DNA of 40,354 nt from Desulfobacteraceae bacterium. Its GTDB lineage: Bacteria > Desulfobacterota > Desulfobacteria > Desulfobacterales > RPRI01. The notes below the pieces were generated by a model. That model was given only the letters and a program-made list of their open reading frames with translations, did no database searches and had not been told where the DNA came from. Both the position numbers and the translations under genes were made by a program. Below, piece by piece: positions 9,502 through 19,332 of this stretch; within the stretch, counting starts at the first letter, position 1, and every line of letters begins with the position of its first letter. Location of the stretch: positions 1 through 40,354 of the forward strand of contig JAABQB010000025.1 of the NCBI GenBank assembly GCA_011391695.1. Reading direction: 5' to 3'.

Positions 9502-10917
9502 ATGAAAATATCCGGGGAAAAAATAGTTGTCGCAGGGCTGGGAAAAACGGGAATGTCTGTCGCGCTTTTTTTAAAAAGAAGGGGGGCACAGGTTACTGTT
9601 ACCGATTCTTCAGCCGACAAAGAACTGGCGGACAGAGCAGACACCCTCGGGAAAATGGGCATCAAGGTTGAATTGGGATCACACAATCCGGATACATTTG
9701 AAAATGCCGGGCTTATAGTATTAAGCCCCGGTGTGCCCCATACTATTGAGCCTGTCATGAGAGCTGTTGAGCGGGGTGTTCCTGTTATCGGAGAAATAGA
9801 GCTTGCATCAAAATTTATTAAAAAACCTATCGTTGCCATATCAGGAACAAACGGCAAAACAACCGTAACTACGCTTGCCGGGAAAATGCTTGAAGAATCG
9901 GGATTAAATGTTTTTGTGGGCGGAAACATCGGGAATCCTCTGATAGATTATGTTGACAGTACAAAGAGAGCGGAAATTATAGTTGCCGAAATCAGCAGCT
10001 TCCAGCTTGACACCATCGACACCTTCAGGCCGGGGATAAGTGTTTTGCTGAATATAACTGAAGACCACCTCGACCGTTATGCCGATTTTAACGCTTATGT
10101 TAAATCAAAGGGAAGGATATTTGAAAATCAAGAGGGGTCCGATATCTGTATTTTCAATGCATCGGACAAGCATATTCGCTCGATGGTCGGAAATATAAGG
10201 TGCAGAAAAATCCCTTTTTCAAGTGAGGAACATTTAAAGGGACATAAAGAATACGCAAAGATATTAAATGACCGCATAGACTTTAATATCGAGAAAAGTT
10301 TGGCCGGTTCCGATCTGACCTTATCGGGAAATTTCTCATTATATTTCTCTGAAATAGGCATTCCTGGAAGACATAATATTGAGAATGTTGCCGCAGCAGC
10401 TCTTGCTTCACTTGCCGCAGGCGGCAACGCGGCAGGAATCAGGTCGGCGCTTAAAAAGTTCAGTGGCCTGCCGCACCGTATAGAACACGTAGCTGTAATC
10501 AAAGGAACAGAATACTATAATGATTCAAAAGCAACAACTGTTGATTCGGTGGCAAAGGCCCTCGAAGCATTCAGCAGACCAGTGATACTTATAATGGGGG
10601 GCCGCAATAAAGGAAGCAATTTCAGTATTTTAAAAAATACCGTGATGAAACACGTTAAAAAACTGATTGTTCTGGGAGAAGCAAGAGAGGAGATAAAAGC
10701 CTCTCTTGAAGATATTGTTGAAACTGTTTCGGCTGAATCGATGGAAGATTCCGTTAACCTTGCTCACGGCTCGGCAGAGCCCGGCGATGTTGTGCTTTTG
10801 TCTCCGGCCTGTTCAAGTTTCGACATGTTCACAAGCTATTCGCACAGAGGGGAAATCTTCCGCAGGGCGGTTGAAACACTGAAGAGAAGAGAAGTCAATG
10901 TTGATGGACTCGAATAA
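9502..10917 (+). CDS. murD: MurD, UDP-MurNAc-L-alanine:D-glutamate ligase
   Basis: MurD adds D-glutamate to UDP-MurNAc-L-Ala. The 471-aa protein starts with a Rossmann-like UDP-binding domain (VVAGLGKTGMSVALFL, 9-24) and has the ATP-binding loop SGTNGKTT at 114-121. NITEDHLDRY and the C-terminal LSPACSSFDMFTSYSHRGEIF blocks are characteristic of MurD. AAGGAAACAG upstream of the ATG serves as ribosome binding site. It follows the mraY-murD repeat gap and precedes ftsW by 50 nt. Confidence 0.95.
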   Translation: MKISGEKIVVAGLGKTGMSVALFLKRRGAQVTVTDSSADKELADRADTLGKMGIKVELGSHNPDTFENAGLIVLSPGVPHTIEPVMRAVERGVPVIGEIELASKFIKKPIVAISGTNGKTTVTTLAGKMLEESGLNVFVGGNIGNPLIDYVDSTKRAEIIVAEISSFQLDTIDTFRPGISVLLNITEDHLDRYADFNAYVKSKGRIFENQEGSDICIFNASDKHIRSMVGNIRCRKIPFSSEEHLKGHKEYAKILNDRIDFNIEKSLAGSDLTLSGNFSLYFSEIGIPGRHNIENVAAAALASLAAGGNAAGIRSALKKFSGLPHRIEHVAVIKGTEYYNDSKATTVDSVAKALEAFSRPVILIMGGRNKGSNFSILKNTVMKHVKKLIVLGEAREEIKASLEDIVETVSAESMEDSVNLAHGSAEPGDVVLLSPACSSFDMFTSYSHRGEIFRRAVETLKRREVNVDGLE

Positions 10918-10926
10918 GTTCACCAA

Positions 10927-10955
10927 CGTAAAAAGGTGTTTTATGACTTTTTACG
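10927..10955 (+). other. small stem-loop between murD and ftsW
   Basis: CGTAAAAAG at 10927-10935 is perfectly complementary to CTTTTTACG at 10947-10955, with an 11-nt loop. It lies in the 50-nt murD-ftsW gap, shortly before the ftsW start. No U-run follows, so it is not a standard terminator. It may affect mRNA stability or ftsW translation; that is inference. Confidence 0.45.
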
Positions 10956-10967
10956 AAGGTATCAATA

Positions 10968-12131
10968 ATGAAACGTGACAGTCGGTCATATGTATCGGTC
11001 GATGAATCTGTCGGCTCTTATGATGTAAAACTTATGTTTCCTGTTCTCATACTGGTGACGATAGGAATAATAATGGTTTACAGCGCAAGTTCTGTTCTTG
11101 CTTTCAAGAAATTCGGAACAGACTTTTATTTTTTGAAAAAGCAGGCTCTGTTTGCGATGGCCGGTTTTATCGGGCTGGTCTGCGGAAGACATTTTCCTTA
11201 CAGGCATTTTAAGAAACTGGCTTATCCCTTTCTAATGATCGCAATAATTCTGCTCGGGGCAATATTTATCCCGGGTATCGGATATTCTGCGGGGGGTTCT
11301 GCCAGGTGGCTCCGACTTGGCGTACTTACAGTCCAGCCTTCCGAATTCGCCCGTCTTGCCATGATTATTTATCTTGCTTATTCTCTGGATAAAAAAAACG
11401 GGGAGCTTAAAAACTTTTATGTAGGCTTTCTGCCGCACGTTTTTGTGCTCGGAATATTAACAGTCCTCATAGCTATGCAGCCTGACTTTGGTTCTGTTGT
11501 AATACTGGGTGGAATAACATGGCTCATGCTTTTCGTCGCGGGCGTTCGGATACTGCATCTTGCCCCGTCGTTACTGCTGCTCGTACCGATAGGATACATT
11601 TACATGGTAAGCGCGGAATACAGGGCCAGACGGCTGATGAGTTTCTGGGATCCCTGGCAATACTCCGCAAACGAAGGATACCAGATAATCCATTCCCTTA
11701 TGGCCTTCGGAACAGGGGGAATCTGGGGAACAGGCATAGGGCAAAGCTATCAGAAGCTTCATTACCTTCCCGAACCACATACCGATTTTATATTTTCTGT
11801 TATCGGAGAAGAACTGGGGCTTCTTGGGGTCACAATCGTTCTTTCCCTTTACGTGCTCATATTGTGGAGAGGAATCATTATCGCAAAAAACGCCGTGGAT
11901 TCCTTCGGAACCTTTCTGGCAACAGGAATTACATCCGCAATAGCTGTTCAGGTTTGTACCAACATGGGCGTTGCCCTCGGATTGCTGCCGACGAAGGGCC
12001 TTACTCTCCCCTTTTTAAGCTACGGGGGAACATCGCTCCTTGTTAACATGGCCTCTATAGGAATACTCATGAACATAGGAACCCTGGCGCATAAACAACC
12101 ATATGCCTACAGGCCTCCGAGGAGAGCATGA
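10968..12131 (+). CDS. ftsW: FtsW, septal SEDS peptidoglycan polymerase
   Basis: FtsW is the SEDS-family glycosyltransferase that polymerises lipid II at the septum together with FtsI. The 387-aa protein is polytopic (about ten helices). It has family blocks IMVYSASS (residues 19-26), WLRLG...QPSEFARL (near 110-127), PDFGS, GYQIIHSLMAFGTGGIWGTGIGQS with PEPHTDFIFSVIGEELG, and the C-terminal PFLSYGGTSLL. The PEPHTDF loop distinguishes SEDS polymerases. Its stop overlaps the murG start (ATGA). Confidence 0.95.
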   Translation: MKRDSRSYVSVDESVGSYDVKLMFPVLILVTIGIIMVYSASSVLAFKKFGTDFYFLKKQALFAMAGFIGLVCGRHFPYRHFKKLAYPFLMIAIILLGAIFIPGIGYSAGGSARWLRLGVLTVQPSEFARLAMIIYLAYSLDKKNGELKNFYVGFLPHVFVLGILTVLIAMQPDFGSVVILGGITWLMLFVAGVRILHLAPSLLLLVPIGYIYMVSAEYRARRLMSFWDPWQYSANEGYQIIHSLMAFGTGGIWGTGIGQSYQKLHYLPEPHTDFIFSVIGEELGLLGVTIVLSLYVLILWRGIIIAKNAVDSFGTFLATGITSAIAVQVCTNMGVALGLLPTKGLTLPFLSYGGTSLLVNMASIGILMNIGTLAHKQPYAYRPPRRA

Positions 12132-13297
12132 CAGAGAACCGGAAAAGCTCAGAGCATATCGCAAACTCCGCAGAGGCAATAACGTACGGCGGAGGCAAAA
12201 GCCTGCGTGTTATCATTGCCGGAGGCGGTACGGGCGGTCATCTTTTCCCCGGAATCGCCATAGCGCAGGCATTTACCGGAAAAAATCCCGGAAGCGAAAT
12301 CCTTTTTGTCGGAGCTGGAAATACTTTTGAAAAAAGAACGGTCGAAAAGGCCGGATTTAATCACAGAAGCATTCCGGTTGAAGGCATAAAAGGGCGTGGT
12401 TATCTGAAACAGTTGATATCTGTTTTAAAAATACCAAAGGGGATGTTTGAGTCATATAAAATAATACGGAATTTCAAACCGGATCTTGTTGTCGGGGTCG
12501 GAAGTTATTCTTCCGGGCCTCTTGTTATCATGGCCCGGCTTTTGCGCGTTAAAACAGCGCTGCATGAGCAGAATATTATTCCGGGCATAACAAACGGTAT
12601 CCTGTCCAGGTTTGCCGACCGCGTTTATGTCTCCTTTGAAGAGACAAAAAAAAGGCTTTGTCCTAAAAAGGCGGTTCTTGCCGGAAATCCAGTAAGAAGA
12701 GAAATTATCAATGCCGCCTGCAAAAATCTTCCCTCCGGTTCATCAGACTGTAATACGCCATTTGCTGTTCTGATCCTTGGAGGAAGCCAGGGGGCTCATA
12801 GAATAAACATGGCAGTCATCGAAGCCCTTCCGTTTCTTAAGAACAAAGAAAAATATTTCTTTGTGCATCAGACAGGAGCCCAGGATGAAGAATATGTCAC
12901 CGGCGCCTATGAAAGATCAGGCATTTCATGCATGGTGAAACCGTTCTTTGAAGATATGGCAGAGCGATACAGCAAGGCAAATCTCGTAATCTGCAGGGCC
13001 GGTGCGACAACTGTCGCAGAAATCACAGCCATGGGGCTGGGAGCAATTTTTATTCCCTATCCTTATGCCGCAGATGATCATCAGGCTTTAAACGCCCGCA
13101 CCCTTTCGGATTCGGGCGCATCGGAAATGATCCTGGAAAAAGATTTAACGGCTGAAATTCTTTCTGAAAGAATTGAATATTATGCGGGACATCCCGGAGA
13201 ACTTTATAAAATGGCATCTGCGGCAAAAAAATTCGGCAGGCCTGATGCCGCGGAATTTATAGTTAACGACTGTTATGGAATAGTGAAAAGTGAATGA
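12128..13297 (+). CDS. murG: MurG, lipid II-forming GlcNAc transferase
   Basis: MurG adds GlcNAc from UDP-GlcNAc to lipid I on the inner face of the membrane. The glycine-rich donor/acceptor loop AGGGTGGHLFPG is at residues 31-42. GVGSYSSGP, HEQNIIPG, LILGGSQGAHRIN and the UDP-binding RAGATTVAE block follow in the expected order. At 389 aa it is somewhat longer than usual because of about 25 residues before the first strand. The ATG chosen overlaps the ftsW stop by 4 nt, which argues for it despite the extension. A repeat-bearing gap of 193 nt separates it from murC. Confidence 0.94.
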   Translation: MTENRKSSEHIANSAEAITYGGGKSLRVIIAGGGTGGHLFPGIAIAQAFTGKNPGSEILFVGAGNTFEKRTVEKAGFNHRSIPVEGIKGRGYLKQLISVLKIPKGMFESYKIIRNFKPDLVVGVGSYSSGPLVIMARLLRVKTALHEQNIIPGITNGILSRFADRVYVSFEETKKRLCPKKAVLAGNPVRREIINAACKNLPSGSSDCNTPFAVLILGGSQGAHRINMAVIEALPFLKNKEKYFFVHQTGAQDEEYVTGAYERSGISCMVKPFFEDMAERYSKANLVICRAGATTVAEITAMGLGAIFIPYPYAADDHQALNARTLSDSGASEMILEKDLTAEILSERIEYYAGHPGELYKMASAAKKFGRPDAAEFIVNDCYGIVKSE

Positions 13298-13302
13298 AAA
13301 AA

Positions 13303-13463
13303 GGATTCGAGGGGTCAAGGATTCAAGGGTTCGAGTGGGACAAAAGACGCGGGGCATGAGAGACAGGGATCAGAAACCAGAGAAGAGCAGTCAGGGACAA
13401 AAAAGGAGTTAGACGGTGAGGGTTTTCACTTGAACCCTTGAATCCTTGGCCACTTGAACCCTT
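13303..13463. repeat. octad-periodic inverted repeat pair between murG and murC
   Basis: GGNTTCRA-type 8-bp units run at 13303-13338. Their complement, TTGAACCC/TTGAATCC units, runs at 13429-13463. The arms 13317-13337 and 13427-13447 are complementary over 21 bp with one mismatch, giving a long potential hairpin around an 89-nt loop. The loop itself contains 7-bp-phased CAGGGA-like words. Confidence 0.85.
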
Positions 13464-13490
13464 TATTAACACTTAATAATTGGTTGAACT

Positions 13491-14903
13491 ATGTATCTGA
13501 AAAAATACCATATACATTTTGTGGGAATCGGCGGAATCGGAATGAGCGGCATAGCCGAACTCCTTCTCAATCTGGGCTACGAGGTTTCTGGATCGGATTC
13601 GGCTTCAACCGATATAACCGATCGTCTGGAAAAGCTTGGAGGCACCATATTCAGGGGGCACAAAGGAGAGCAGATAGAGGGGGCGGATGTGGTAGTGATC
13701 TCTTCTGCAATCGGCCCCGGCAACCCCGAAGTGGTTGCCGCATCCCAGGTCTCAATCCCCGTTATACCAAGGGCTGAAATGCTGGCTGAACTGATGCGTT
13801 TAAAATACAGCATCGCTGTTGCAGGCGCTCACGGAAAAACAACGACCACTTCCATAATAGCATCCGTACTGGCAAAAGGAGATTTGGATCCGACGGTTGT
13901 CATCGGCGGCAAATTGAAGAGCATAGGCTCAAATGCCCTGCTTGGACAGGGAAATTTCATTGTTGCCGAGGCTGATGAAAGCGATGGCTCTTTCCTTAAA
14001 TACTCTCCCGCAATCGCGGTAGTCACCAACATAGATAATGAACACCTCGATTATTACAAGGACATGAACGCCATTAAGGAAGTCTTTCTCAGTTTTATTG
14101 ACAGAATACCCTTCTACGGCCTCGCGGTACTCTGCCTCGATAACGAGTCTGTTCAGGAGATAATTCCGAGAATAAAAAAACGTTACACAACTTACGGGAT
14201 GAGTTCCCAGGCCGATTTTCAGGCTAAAAACGTTTTGATTGACGGTTTGACAAGTTCTTATACGGTTTATCACCATGGGAAATATCTGGGTGAAATAGCC
14301 CTGAATCTGCCCGGGATTCACAACGTGTATAATTCTCTGGCGAGTATTGCGGTTGGACTTGAACTCGACATACCCTTCGATGTCATCAGGGAAGCGCTCG
14401 GAACCCTGCAAGGTGTTCAGAGAAGACTTGAAATCAAAGGTGAAGCAAAGGGAATTACCGTTGTGGATGATTATGGTCACCATCCTACAGAAATTAAAAC
14501 AACGTTACAGGCCGCGAAGGAGAGCTGGCCGGAAAAACGCCTTGTCGTTATTTTTCAGCCGCACCGCTATACGAGGACAAAAGCTCTGTTTGATGATTTC
14601 ACCCGCGCTTTTTATCAATCCGATTTCCTTGTTATCCTCCCCATCTATTCTGCGGGGGAAACCATAATAGAGGGTGTGGATTCGAATGTTCTGTGCGAAG
14701 AGATAGCGGCCCATGGCCATAAAGAAGTTGTTTTCATGGAGGGGCACGAAAAGGCGGTTGCATTCCTATTAAAAGAGTTAAAGGAGAACGACTTATTGCT
14801 GACTCTCGGAGCCGGAGATGTCTGGAAGGCAGGCATGAGTCTGCTGGAGTCTTTAAAAAAAGAAAAGGGCAGGAAAAAGAAAAAAAAGAATGTCCATCGA
14901 TAA
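13491..14903 (+). CDS. murC: MurC, UDP-MurNAc:L-alanine ligase
   Basis: MurC attaches the first amino acid, L-alanine, to UDP-MurNAc. The 470-aa length is standard. The N-terminal UDP-binding motif [17 protein letters not shown] (9-25) and ATP loop [10 protein letters not shown] (111-120) are diagnostic of Mur[24 protein letters not shown] and [12 protein letters not shown] blocks follow. The C-terminus ends in a very lysine-rich tail ([12 protein letters not shown]). Its 3' end overlaps murB by 14 nt. Confidence 0.95.
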   Translation: MYLKKYHIHFVGIGGIGMSGIAELLLNLGYEVSGSDSASTDITDRLEKLGGTIFRGHKGEQIEGADVVVISSAIGPGNPEVVAASQVSIPVIPRAEMLAELMRLKYSIAVAGAHGKTTTTSIIASVLAKGDLDPTVVIGGKLKSIGSNALLGQGNFIVAEADESDGSFLKYSPAIAVVTNIDNEHLDYYKDMNAIKEVFLSFIDRIPFYGLAVLCLDNESVQEIIPRIKKRYTTYGMSSQADFQAKNVLIDGLTSSYTVYHHGKYLGEIALNLPGIHNVYNSLASIAVGLELDIPFDVIREALGTLQGVQRRLEIKGEAKGITVVDDYGHHPTEIKTTLQAAKESWPEKRLVVIFQPHRYTRTKALFDDFTRAFYQSDFLVILPIYSAGETIIEGVDSNVLCEEIAAHGHKEVVFMEGHEKAVAFLLKELKENDLLLTLGAGDVWKAGMSLLESLKKEKGRKKKKKNVHR

Positions 14904-15840
14904 AGATTCAATAAACTGGCTGAACAATCTGTTCGGAGGCTGCGTAAAATTCGGCGAGCCAATGTCAAGGCATACTTATTTCAGAGTCGGCGGCCCGGCT
15001 GATGCCTTTATATGCCCTGACAATGTTGAAAAACTGAAGGAACTGTTGCGCTGGGCGGGAGATAAAAGAATTCCACATATCGTAATAGGAGACGGATCAA
15101 ACCTTATAGTAAGAGACAAAGGAATCCCCGGAATCGTTATTGCTCTGACAAAATGTCTCAATGAAATTTCCCGTTCCGGTGGAAACGGAGAATCGGTTCT
15201 GATTGAGGCTATGGCCGGTGTCAGAACACAGACTTTTTGTCGCTATGCAATAGAAGAAGGTCTGTCGGGAATAAATTTTGCGCTCGGGATCCCTGGCACT
15301 GTAGGCGGAGCCATAATGATGAACGCCGGCACATCTTCTGGCTCCATATCGGATGTTCTCGATTCTGTAAATGTTATGCTCTCCTCCGGGACCATGTTGA
15401 GGATAAAACGGGAAGCGCTCGATTTTTCATACAGGAAACTCTCCTGGGATAAAAATTTTACAGGGTCGAACCGGGAAGAACCCATAATAATCGGCGGCTG
15501 CTTCAGGCTCTTTCAGTCGAATCCGGTCGAACTGAAAAAAGAGGCCAGGGCTATTTTAAAAAAAAGAAGGGATAACCAGCCGACCGGAATGGCGAGCGCG
15601 GGATGTTTTTTCAAAAATCCGCCTTCAGGTAAAACGGCCGGTCAGCTTATTGACATGGCCGGGCTCAAAGGAACGCGGATAGGCGGAGCGGAAATTTCGG
15701 CAAGGCACGCCAATTTCATAGTAAATACGGGCGCTGCGTCCGCTTCAGACATACTCGGACTCATGCAATTGGTACAGGAAGCTGTATTTAAAATATTTAA
15801 TGTCAATCTTGAACCAGAGGTTAAAATTTTTGGAATTTAA
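14890..15840 (+). CDS. murB: MurB, UDP-N-acetylenolpyruvoylglucosamine reductase
   Basis: MurB is the FAD enzyme that reduces UDP-GlcNAc-enolpyruvate with NADPH to UDP-MurNAc. The 316-aa protein shows the FAD-binding blocks [23 protein letters not shown] and [18 protein letters not shown]. The SAGCFFKNP motif contains the catalytic serine, and the C-terminal LEPEVKIFG contains the catalytic glutamate. The short length and lack of the extra E. coli insert point to a type II MurB. Its ATG lies inside the 3' end of murC, and ftsQ begins inside its own 3' end. Confidence 0.95.
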   Translation: MSIDKDSINWLNNLFGGCVKFGEPMSRHTYFRVGGPADAFICPDNVEKLKELLRWAGDKRIPHIVIGDGSNLIVRDKGIPGIVIALTKCLNEISRSGGNGESVLIEAMAGVRTQTFCRYAIEEGLSGINFALGIPGTVGGAIMMNAGTSSGSISDVLDSVNVMLSSGTMLRIKREALDFSYRKLSWDKNFTGSNREEPIIIGGCFRLFQSNPVELKKEARAILKKRRDNQPTGMASAGCFFKNPPSGKTAGQLIDMAGLKGTRIGGAEISARHANFIVNTGAASASDILGLMQLVQEAVFKIFNVNLEPEVKIFGI

Positions 15841-16684
15841 ACAGATAAACAATAAGCATTACAAAAAAAGGCATCCTAGAAAAAAAGCGACCGGAATCAG
15901 GGAGCGTGTCGTCTTCTGTCTGAAGATAATGCTTGCATTTTCAGTTATACCTGCCGTCAGCCTGGTCTGCATATTCGGTTACGACTGCCTTACTCAAAGC
16001 GATTATTTCAGGGCAGAAACTATTACTGTTGAAGGAAATCAAATTCTCTCCAAAGAGGAAGTAATTAAAGAGGCTCTTATAAAACCGGGAGACAATATTA
16101 TTTCTGTAAATCTCTCAATGGTAAGAAAACGGCTTATGGCGAATGCATGGATAGCAGAAGCCGAAGTGGCAAGAAAGATTCCTTCGGGCATCATTTTGAG
16201 AATAAAGGAGTACAAACCTCTTGCTGTTCTTGATCTTGGAAAAGAATTTATACTCAGTGAAGACGGAGAAATATTTAAAGAGAAAACAGCAACAGACCTG
16301 CAAAGTCTTCCTCTGGTAAAAGGCCTTAAATTTTCAGATTTGAGCATAAGCGGCACAAAAAGAAGCCCTTCGTTTGATGCGGTGATGAACGTGCTCAAAC
16401 TTGGCCGGAAGCCCGAAAGCATTCTTCCCAACAGTTCGATTACCCGGATAAATGTGGACAGGGAAATCGGGCTCACTGTTTTTGCTTTCGATAAAACCAT
16501 CAAGCTCGGATATAACAATTATCCCGACAAGTATGAGAAGCTGGAAAAAGTCTTTTACCTTGCACAAAATGGCCCTGACTTCTCTGATTTTGAAACTGTC
16601 GATCTTAATAACCCGAGCCGCATAGTCATCTGCCCTGCAGCTGCTCCTGCTGAAGAGCCCGAAGAACATAAGAAGGAGGTTTAA
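15800..16684 (+). CDS. ftsQ: FtsQ, divisome POTRA-domain protein
   Basis: FtsQ is a bitopic protein linking early and late divisome proteins through FtsB/FtsL. It has a strongly basic cytoplasmic tail, one membrane helix (about residues 32-54), a POTRA domain starting at FRAETITVEGN and a following FtsQ/DivIB beta domain. Length with the ATG at 15800 is 294 aa. A TTG at 15830 with CAGAGG 9 nt upstream is an attractive alternative start (284 aa) and reduces the murB overlap from 41 to 11 nt. Placed between murB and ftsA, as expected. Confidence 0.88.
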   Translation: MSILNQRLKFLEFKQINNKHYKKRHPRKKATGIRERVVFCLKIMLAFSVIPAVSLVCIFGYDCLTQSDYFRAETITVEGNQILSKEEVIKEALIKPGDNIISVNLSMVRKRLMANAWIAEAEVARKIPSGIILRIKEYKPLAVLDLGKEFILSEDGEIFKEKTATDLQSLPLVKGLKFSDLSISGTKRSPSFDAVMNVLKLGRKPESILPNSSITRINVDREIGLTVFAFDKTIKLGYNNYPDKYEKLEKVFYLAQNGPDFSDFETVDLNNPSRIVICPAAAPAEEPEEHKKEV

Positions 16685-16685
16685 A

Positions 16686-17912
16686 ATGCCGGTACGGGAG
16701 AACATCGTTGTCGGCCTTGACATCGGAACAACAAAAATCTGCGCTGTGGTTGGTGAACTGGTAGACAATGCGATAAACATAATCGGGATCGGCACGCATC
16801 CATCGATAGGACTCAGGAAAGGCGTAGTTGTTAATATTGAATCGACTGTCGACTCCATTAAAAAAGCGGTTGAAGAGGCGGAACTTATGGCGGGATGCGA
16901 AATTTCTTCCGTTTATGCCGGAATCGCAGGAGGCCATATTACCGGATTCAACAGCCGCGGCATTGTTGCCATCAAGGGCCCAGAGGTAACCAAGCTGGAT
17001 GTGGAACATGTTATCGATGCCGCCAGAGCTGTAGCGATACCGATGGACCGCGAAGTAATACATGTTCTTCCCCAGGAATATATTGTCGACGAGCAGGCCG
17101 GGATACAGAATCCCATAGGCATGTCGGGGGTCAGGCTTGAAGCAAAAATTCATATTGTGACAGGCGCTGTAACATCCGCGCACAACATAGTCAAATGTGC
17201 AAACCGTTCGGGTCTTGACGTATGCGACATAGTGCTCGAGGCGCTTGCTTCCGGAGAAGCAGTGCTGACCGAAGACGAAAAGGAGCTTGGCACAGTGCTT
17301 CTTGACCTTGGAGGAGGTACGACGGACCTTGCTGTTTTTTCGGGGAAAAACATAAAACACACTTTTGTGCTTGCTCTCGGAGGGAATAATCTTACCAATG
17401 ACATCGCTGTCGGATTACGCGCTCCGATTCCTGAAGCAGAAAAAATCAAAATAAAATACGGGAGCTGTGTCGCGAGGAATATACACAGCGATGAAATGAT
17501 TGAAGTGCCTGGAATGGGAGGGCGCGCACCGAGGAAACTCGCCCGCCAGATACTGGGTGAAATTCTTGAACCCCGTATGGAAGAAATTTTCACGCTTATT
17601 AACAGAGAAATATACAGGGCCGGACAGGAAAACTCAATACCTTCGGGTGTCGTTCTTACAGGAGGCTCCGCCCTGTTGACAGACGTTACTGAAATAGCGG
17701 AATCGGTTTTTAATCTTCCAACCCGTCTTGGAAAACCCATGGGAATCGGCGGCCTTGTCGATGTGGTTAACAACCCTATGTACGCAACAGGGGTTGGTCT
17801 TGTTTTATACGGTGCAAAAAACCAGACTCAGAAGAAATTCCGGATTCGCGACGGAAATATATTCATCAGAGTCATGAACAGAATGAAAAAATGGTTTAGT
17901 GATGTGATATGA
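16686..17912 (+). CDS. ftsA: FtsA, actin-like membrane anchor of the Z ring
   Basis: FtsA tethers FtsZ polymers to the membrane and recruits later division proteins. The 408-aa protein has the actin-fold ATPase motifs: phosphate-1 VVGLDIGTTKICAV (residues 8-21), LLDLGGGTTDLAVF, and the adenosine motif GVVLTGGSALL. The C-terminal RVMNRMKKWFSDVI forms the amphipathic membrane-targeting helix typical of FtsA. An AGGAGG ribosome binding site precedes the ATG, and the gene follows ftsQ at once. A 122-nt repeat-bearing gap precedes ftsZ, so ftsZ may have extra control. Confidence 0.95.
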   Translation: MPVRENIVVGLDIGTTKICAVVGELVDNAINIIGIGTHPSIGLRKGVVVNIESTVDSIKKAVEEAELMAGCEISSVYAGIAGGHITGFNSRGIVAIKGPEVTKLDVEHVIDAARAVAIPMDREVIHVLPQEYIVDEQAGIQNPIGMSGVRLEAKIHIVTGAVTSAHNIVKCANRSGLDVCDIVLEALASGEAVLTEDEKELGTVLLDLGGGTTDLAVFSGKNIKHTFVLALGGNNLTNDIAVGLRAPIPEAEKIKIKYGSCVARNIHSDEMIEVPGMGGRAPRKLARQILGEILEPRMEEIFTLINREIYRAGQENSIPSGVVLTGGSALLTDVTEIAESVFNLPTRLGKPMGIGGLVDVVNNPMYATGVGLVLYGAKNQTQKKFRIRDGNIFIRVMNRMKKWFSDVI

Positions 17913-17918
17913 AAAAAA

Positions 17919-17985
17919 GGGTCAGGGATCAGATGGGTCAAGGAGTCAAGGGTGAAAAGCCGTAAGGCGGAAGGCGTGAGGCAGA
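17919..17985. repeat. heptad repeats between ftsA and ftsZ
   Basis: GGGTCAG/GGATCAG-like words at 17919-17955 are followed by three AGGCNNN units at 17965-17985 with a 7-bp period. The AGGC words match those upstream of murD and, in reverse complement, those next to rluD and ispE. Confidence 0.75.
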
Positions 17986-18034
17986 GATCAGAGACCGGAG
18001 TCTTAAACAATTATTTAATGGGGGGGCGTAAATT

Positions 18035-19222
18035 ATGTTTACTTTTGTTGAAAATGAAAATCATGCAAGAATTAATGTTATCGGCGTCGGTGGCGCCGGA
18101 GGAAATGCTATTAACAACATGATTTCCTCGAACCTGGCTGGTGTCAAGTTCATTACGGCAAATACTGATGCCCAGGCTCTTGACAAATCATTGGCTTCAG
18201 TCAAAATTCAGATCGGCGAAAAACTTACCCAGGGACTTGGAGCAGGCGCTATTCCCCAGATCGGCAGGGACGCCGCATTTGAGACTGAAGAAACAATCAG
18301 AAAATCCCTTGAAGGCAGCCATATGGTCTTTATAACCGCCGGTTTCGGTGGAGGAACCGGAACTGGCGCCGCTCCTGTCATAGCCAAAATTTGTAAAGAG
18401 ATGGGGGCGCTTACCGTGGCAGTGGTTACAAAGCCGTTCTCGTTTGAGGGCAAAAAACGCATGAAGCAAGCCGAGGATGGAATCAATGAACTCAAAAAAT
18501 TCGCAGATACGGTAATTACCATTCCCAATGACAGGATGAGAGGGCTTGCTTCAAAAAATGCCAAAATGACGGAGATGTTCAGAAAGGCGGATGAAGTTCT
18601 GCTCCATTCCGTAAAAGGAATAACAGATCTTATCATGATGCCAGGCATTGTTAACCTCGATTTTGCCGATGTAAAGACCACTATGTCCAAGACCGGCATG
18701 GCCATTATGGGTATTGGTGTTGGGAGCGGTGACAACAGGGCGGTTGAAGCAGCTGAACGCGCCATATCGCATCCGCTGCTTGAAGACATTTCAATAAAGG
18801 GCGCAAAAGGAGTGTTAATGAACATAACATGCGGCAGCGATCTCACCATGGAAGAGATGGCCGAAGCTTCAGACCGTATTTTCAATGAAGTCGGAGAAGA
18901 TGCCGATATAATATGGGGTGCGGCTGTTGATGACAGCCTTGGCGATGAGTTAAGGGTAACAGTTATTGCGACAGGCATAGGCTCACCCCATGCAGAAATC
19001 ATAACCGAGGCAAAAGAGAGTAAATTCCAGGCAAGAGGAAAAGTGCGGAGTCTAACAATCGAAGACATGAAGGTTGCCGTGGATTATGACGTACCTACCA
19101 TCATACGCCAGCAGCAAGCCGTCGGCGAATCAGGAGGCGCATTATACCGGGGTTATAAGGGGTTGGTTATTGATAACAACGATCTTGATGTCCCGACATT
19201 TTTAAGGAAAAAAGCTGATTAA
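18035..19222 (+). CDS. ftsZ: FtsZ, tubulin-like division GTPase
   Basis: FtsZ polymerises with GTP into the Z ring that places and organises septation. The tubulin signature GGGTGTG is at residues 105-111, and the N-terminal INVIGVGGAGGNAINNMI block (13-30) is standard. The T7-loop region and GEDADIIWGAA follow. The C-terminal tail ends LDVPTFLRKKAD, the conserved peptide that binds FtsA and other partners. At 395 aa it is average in length. A GGGGGG ribosome binding site lies about 8 nt upstream. It ends the dcw cluster. Confidence 0.97.
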   Translation: MFTFVENENHARINVIGVGGAGGNAINNMISSNLAGVKFITANTDAQALDKSLASVKIQIGEKLTQGLGAGAIPQIGRDAAFETEETIRKSLEGSHMVFITAGFGGGTGTGAAPVIAKICKEMGALTVAVVTKPFSFEGKKRMKQAEDGINELKKFADTVITIPNDRMRGLASKNAKMTEMFRKADEVLLHSVKGITDLIMMPGIVNLDFADVKTTMSKTGMAIMGIGVGSGDNRAVEAAERAISHPLLEDISIKGAKGVLMNITCGSDLTMEEMAEASDRIFNEVGEDADIIWGAAVDDSLGDELRVTVIATGIGSPHAEIITEAKESKFQARGKVRSLTIEDMKVAVDYDVPTIIRQQQAVGESGGALYRGYKGLVIDNNDLDVPTFLRKKAD

Positions 19223-19234
19223 GCGAGAAATTGA

Positions 19235-19302
19235 AGGCTGTAGGCTGTAGGCTATAGACTATTAGCTAACAGCCTAACAGGCTACAGGCTGATAGCCTAA
19301 CT
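19235..19302. repeat. heptad repeats with inverted copies downstream of ftsZ
   Basis: AGGCTGT, AGGCTGT, AGGCTAT, AGACTAT run at exact 7-bp spacing from 19235 to 19262. The segment 19271-19302 carries both AGGCTAC/AGGCTGA words and their complements (AGCCTAAC). Several alternative hairpins are possible. No U-run marks a classical terminator. Confidence 0.75.
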
Positions 19303-19332
19303 TAACACTTTTTATGACCGGTCAAACAATCA

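Noticed and set aside
18208-19068. Long minus-strand frame opposite ftsZ
   Set aside because: It is an antisense shadow of ftsZ; the tubulin signature and C-terminal peptide make the plus strand the coding one.
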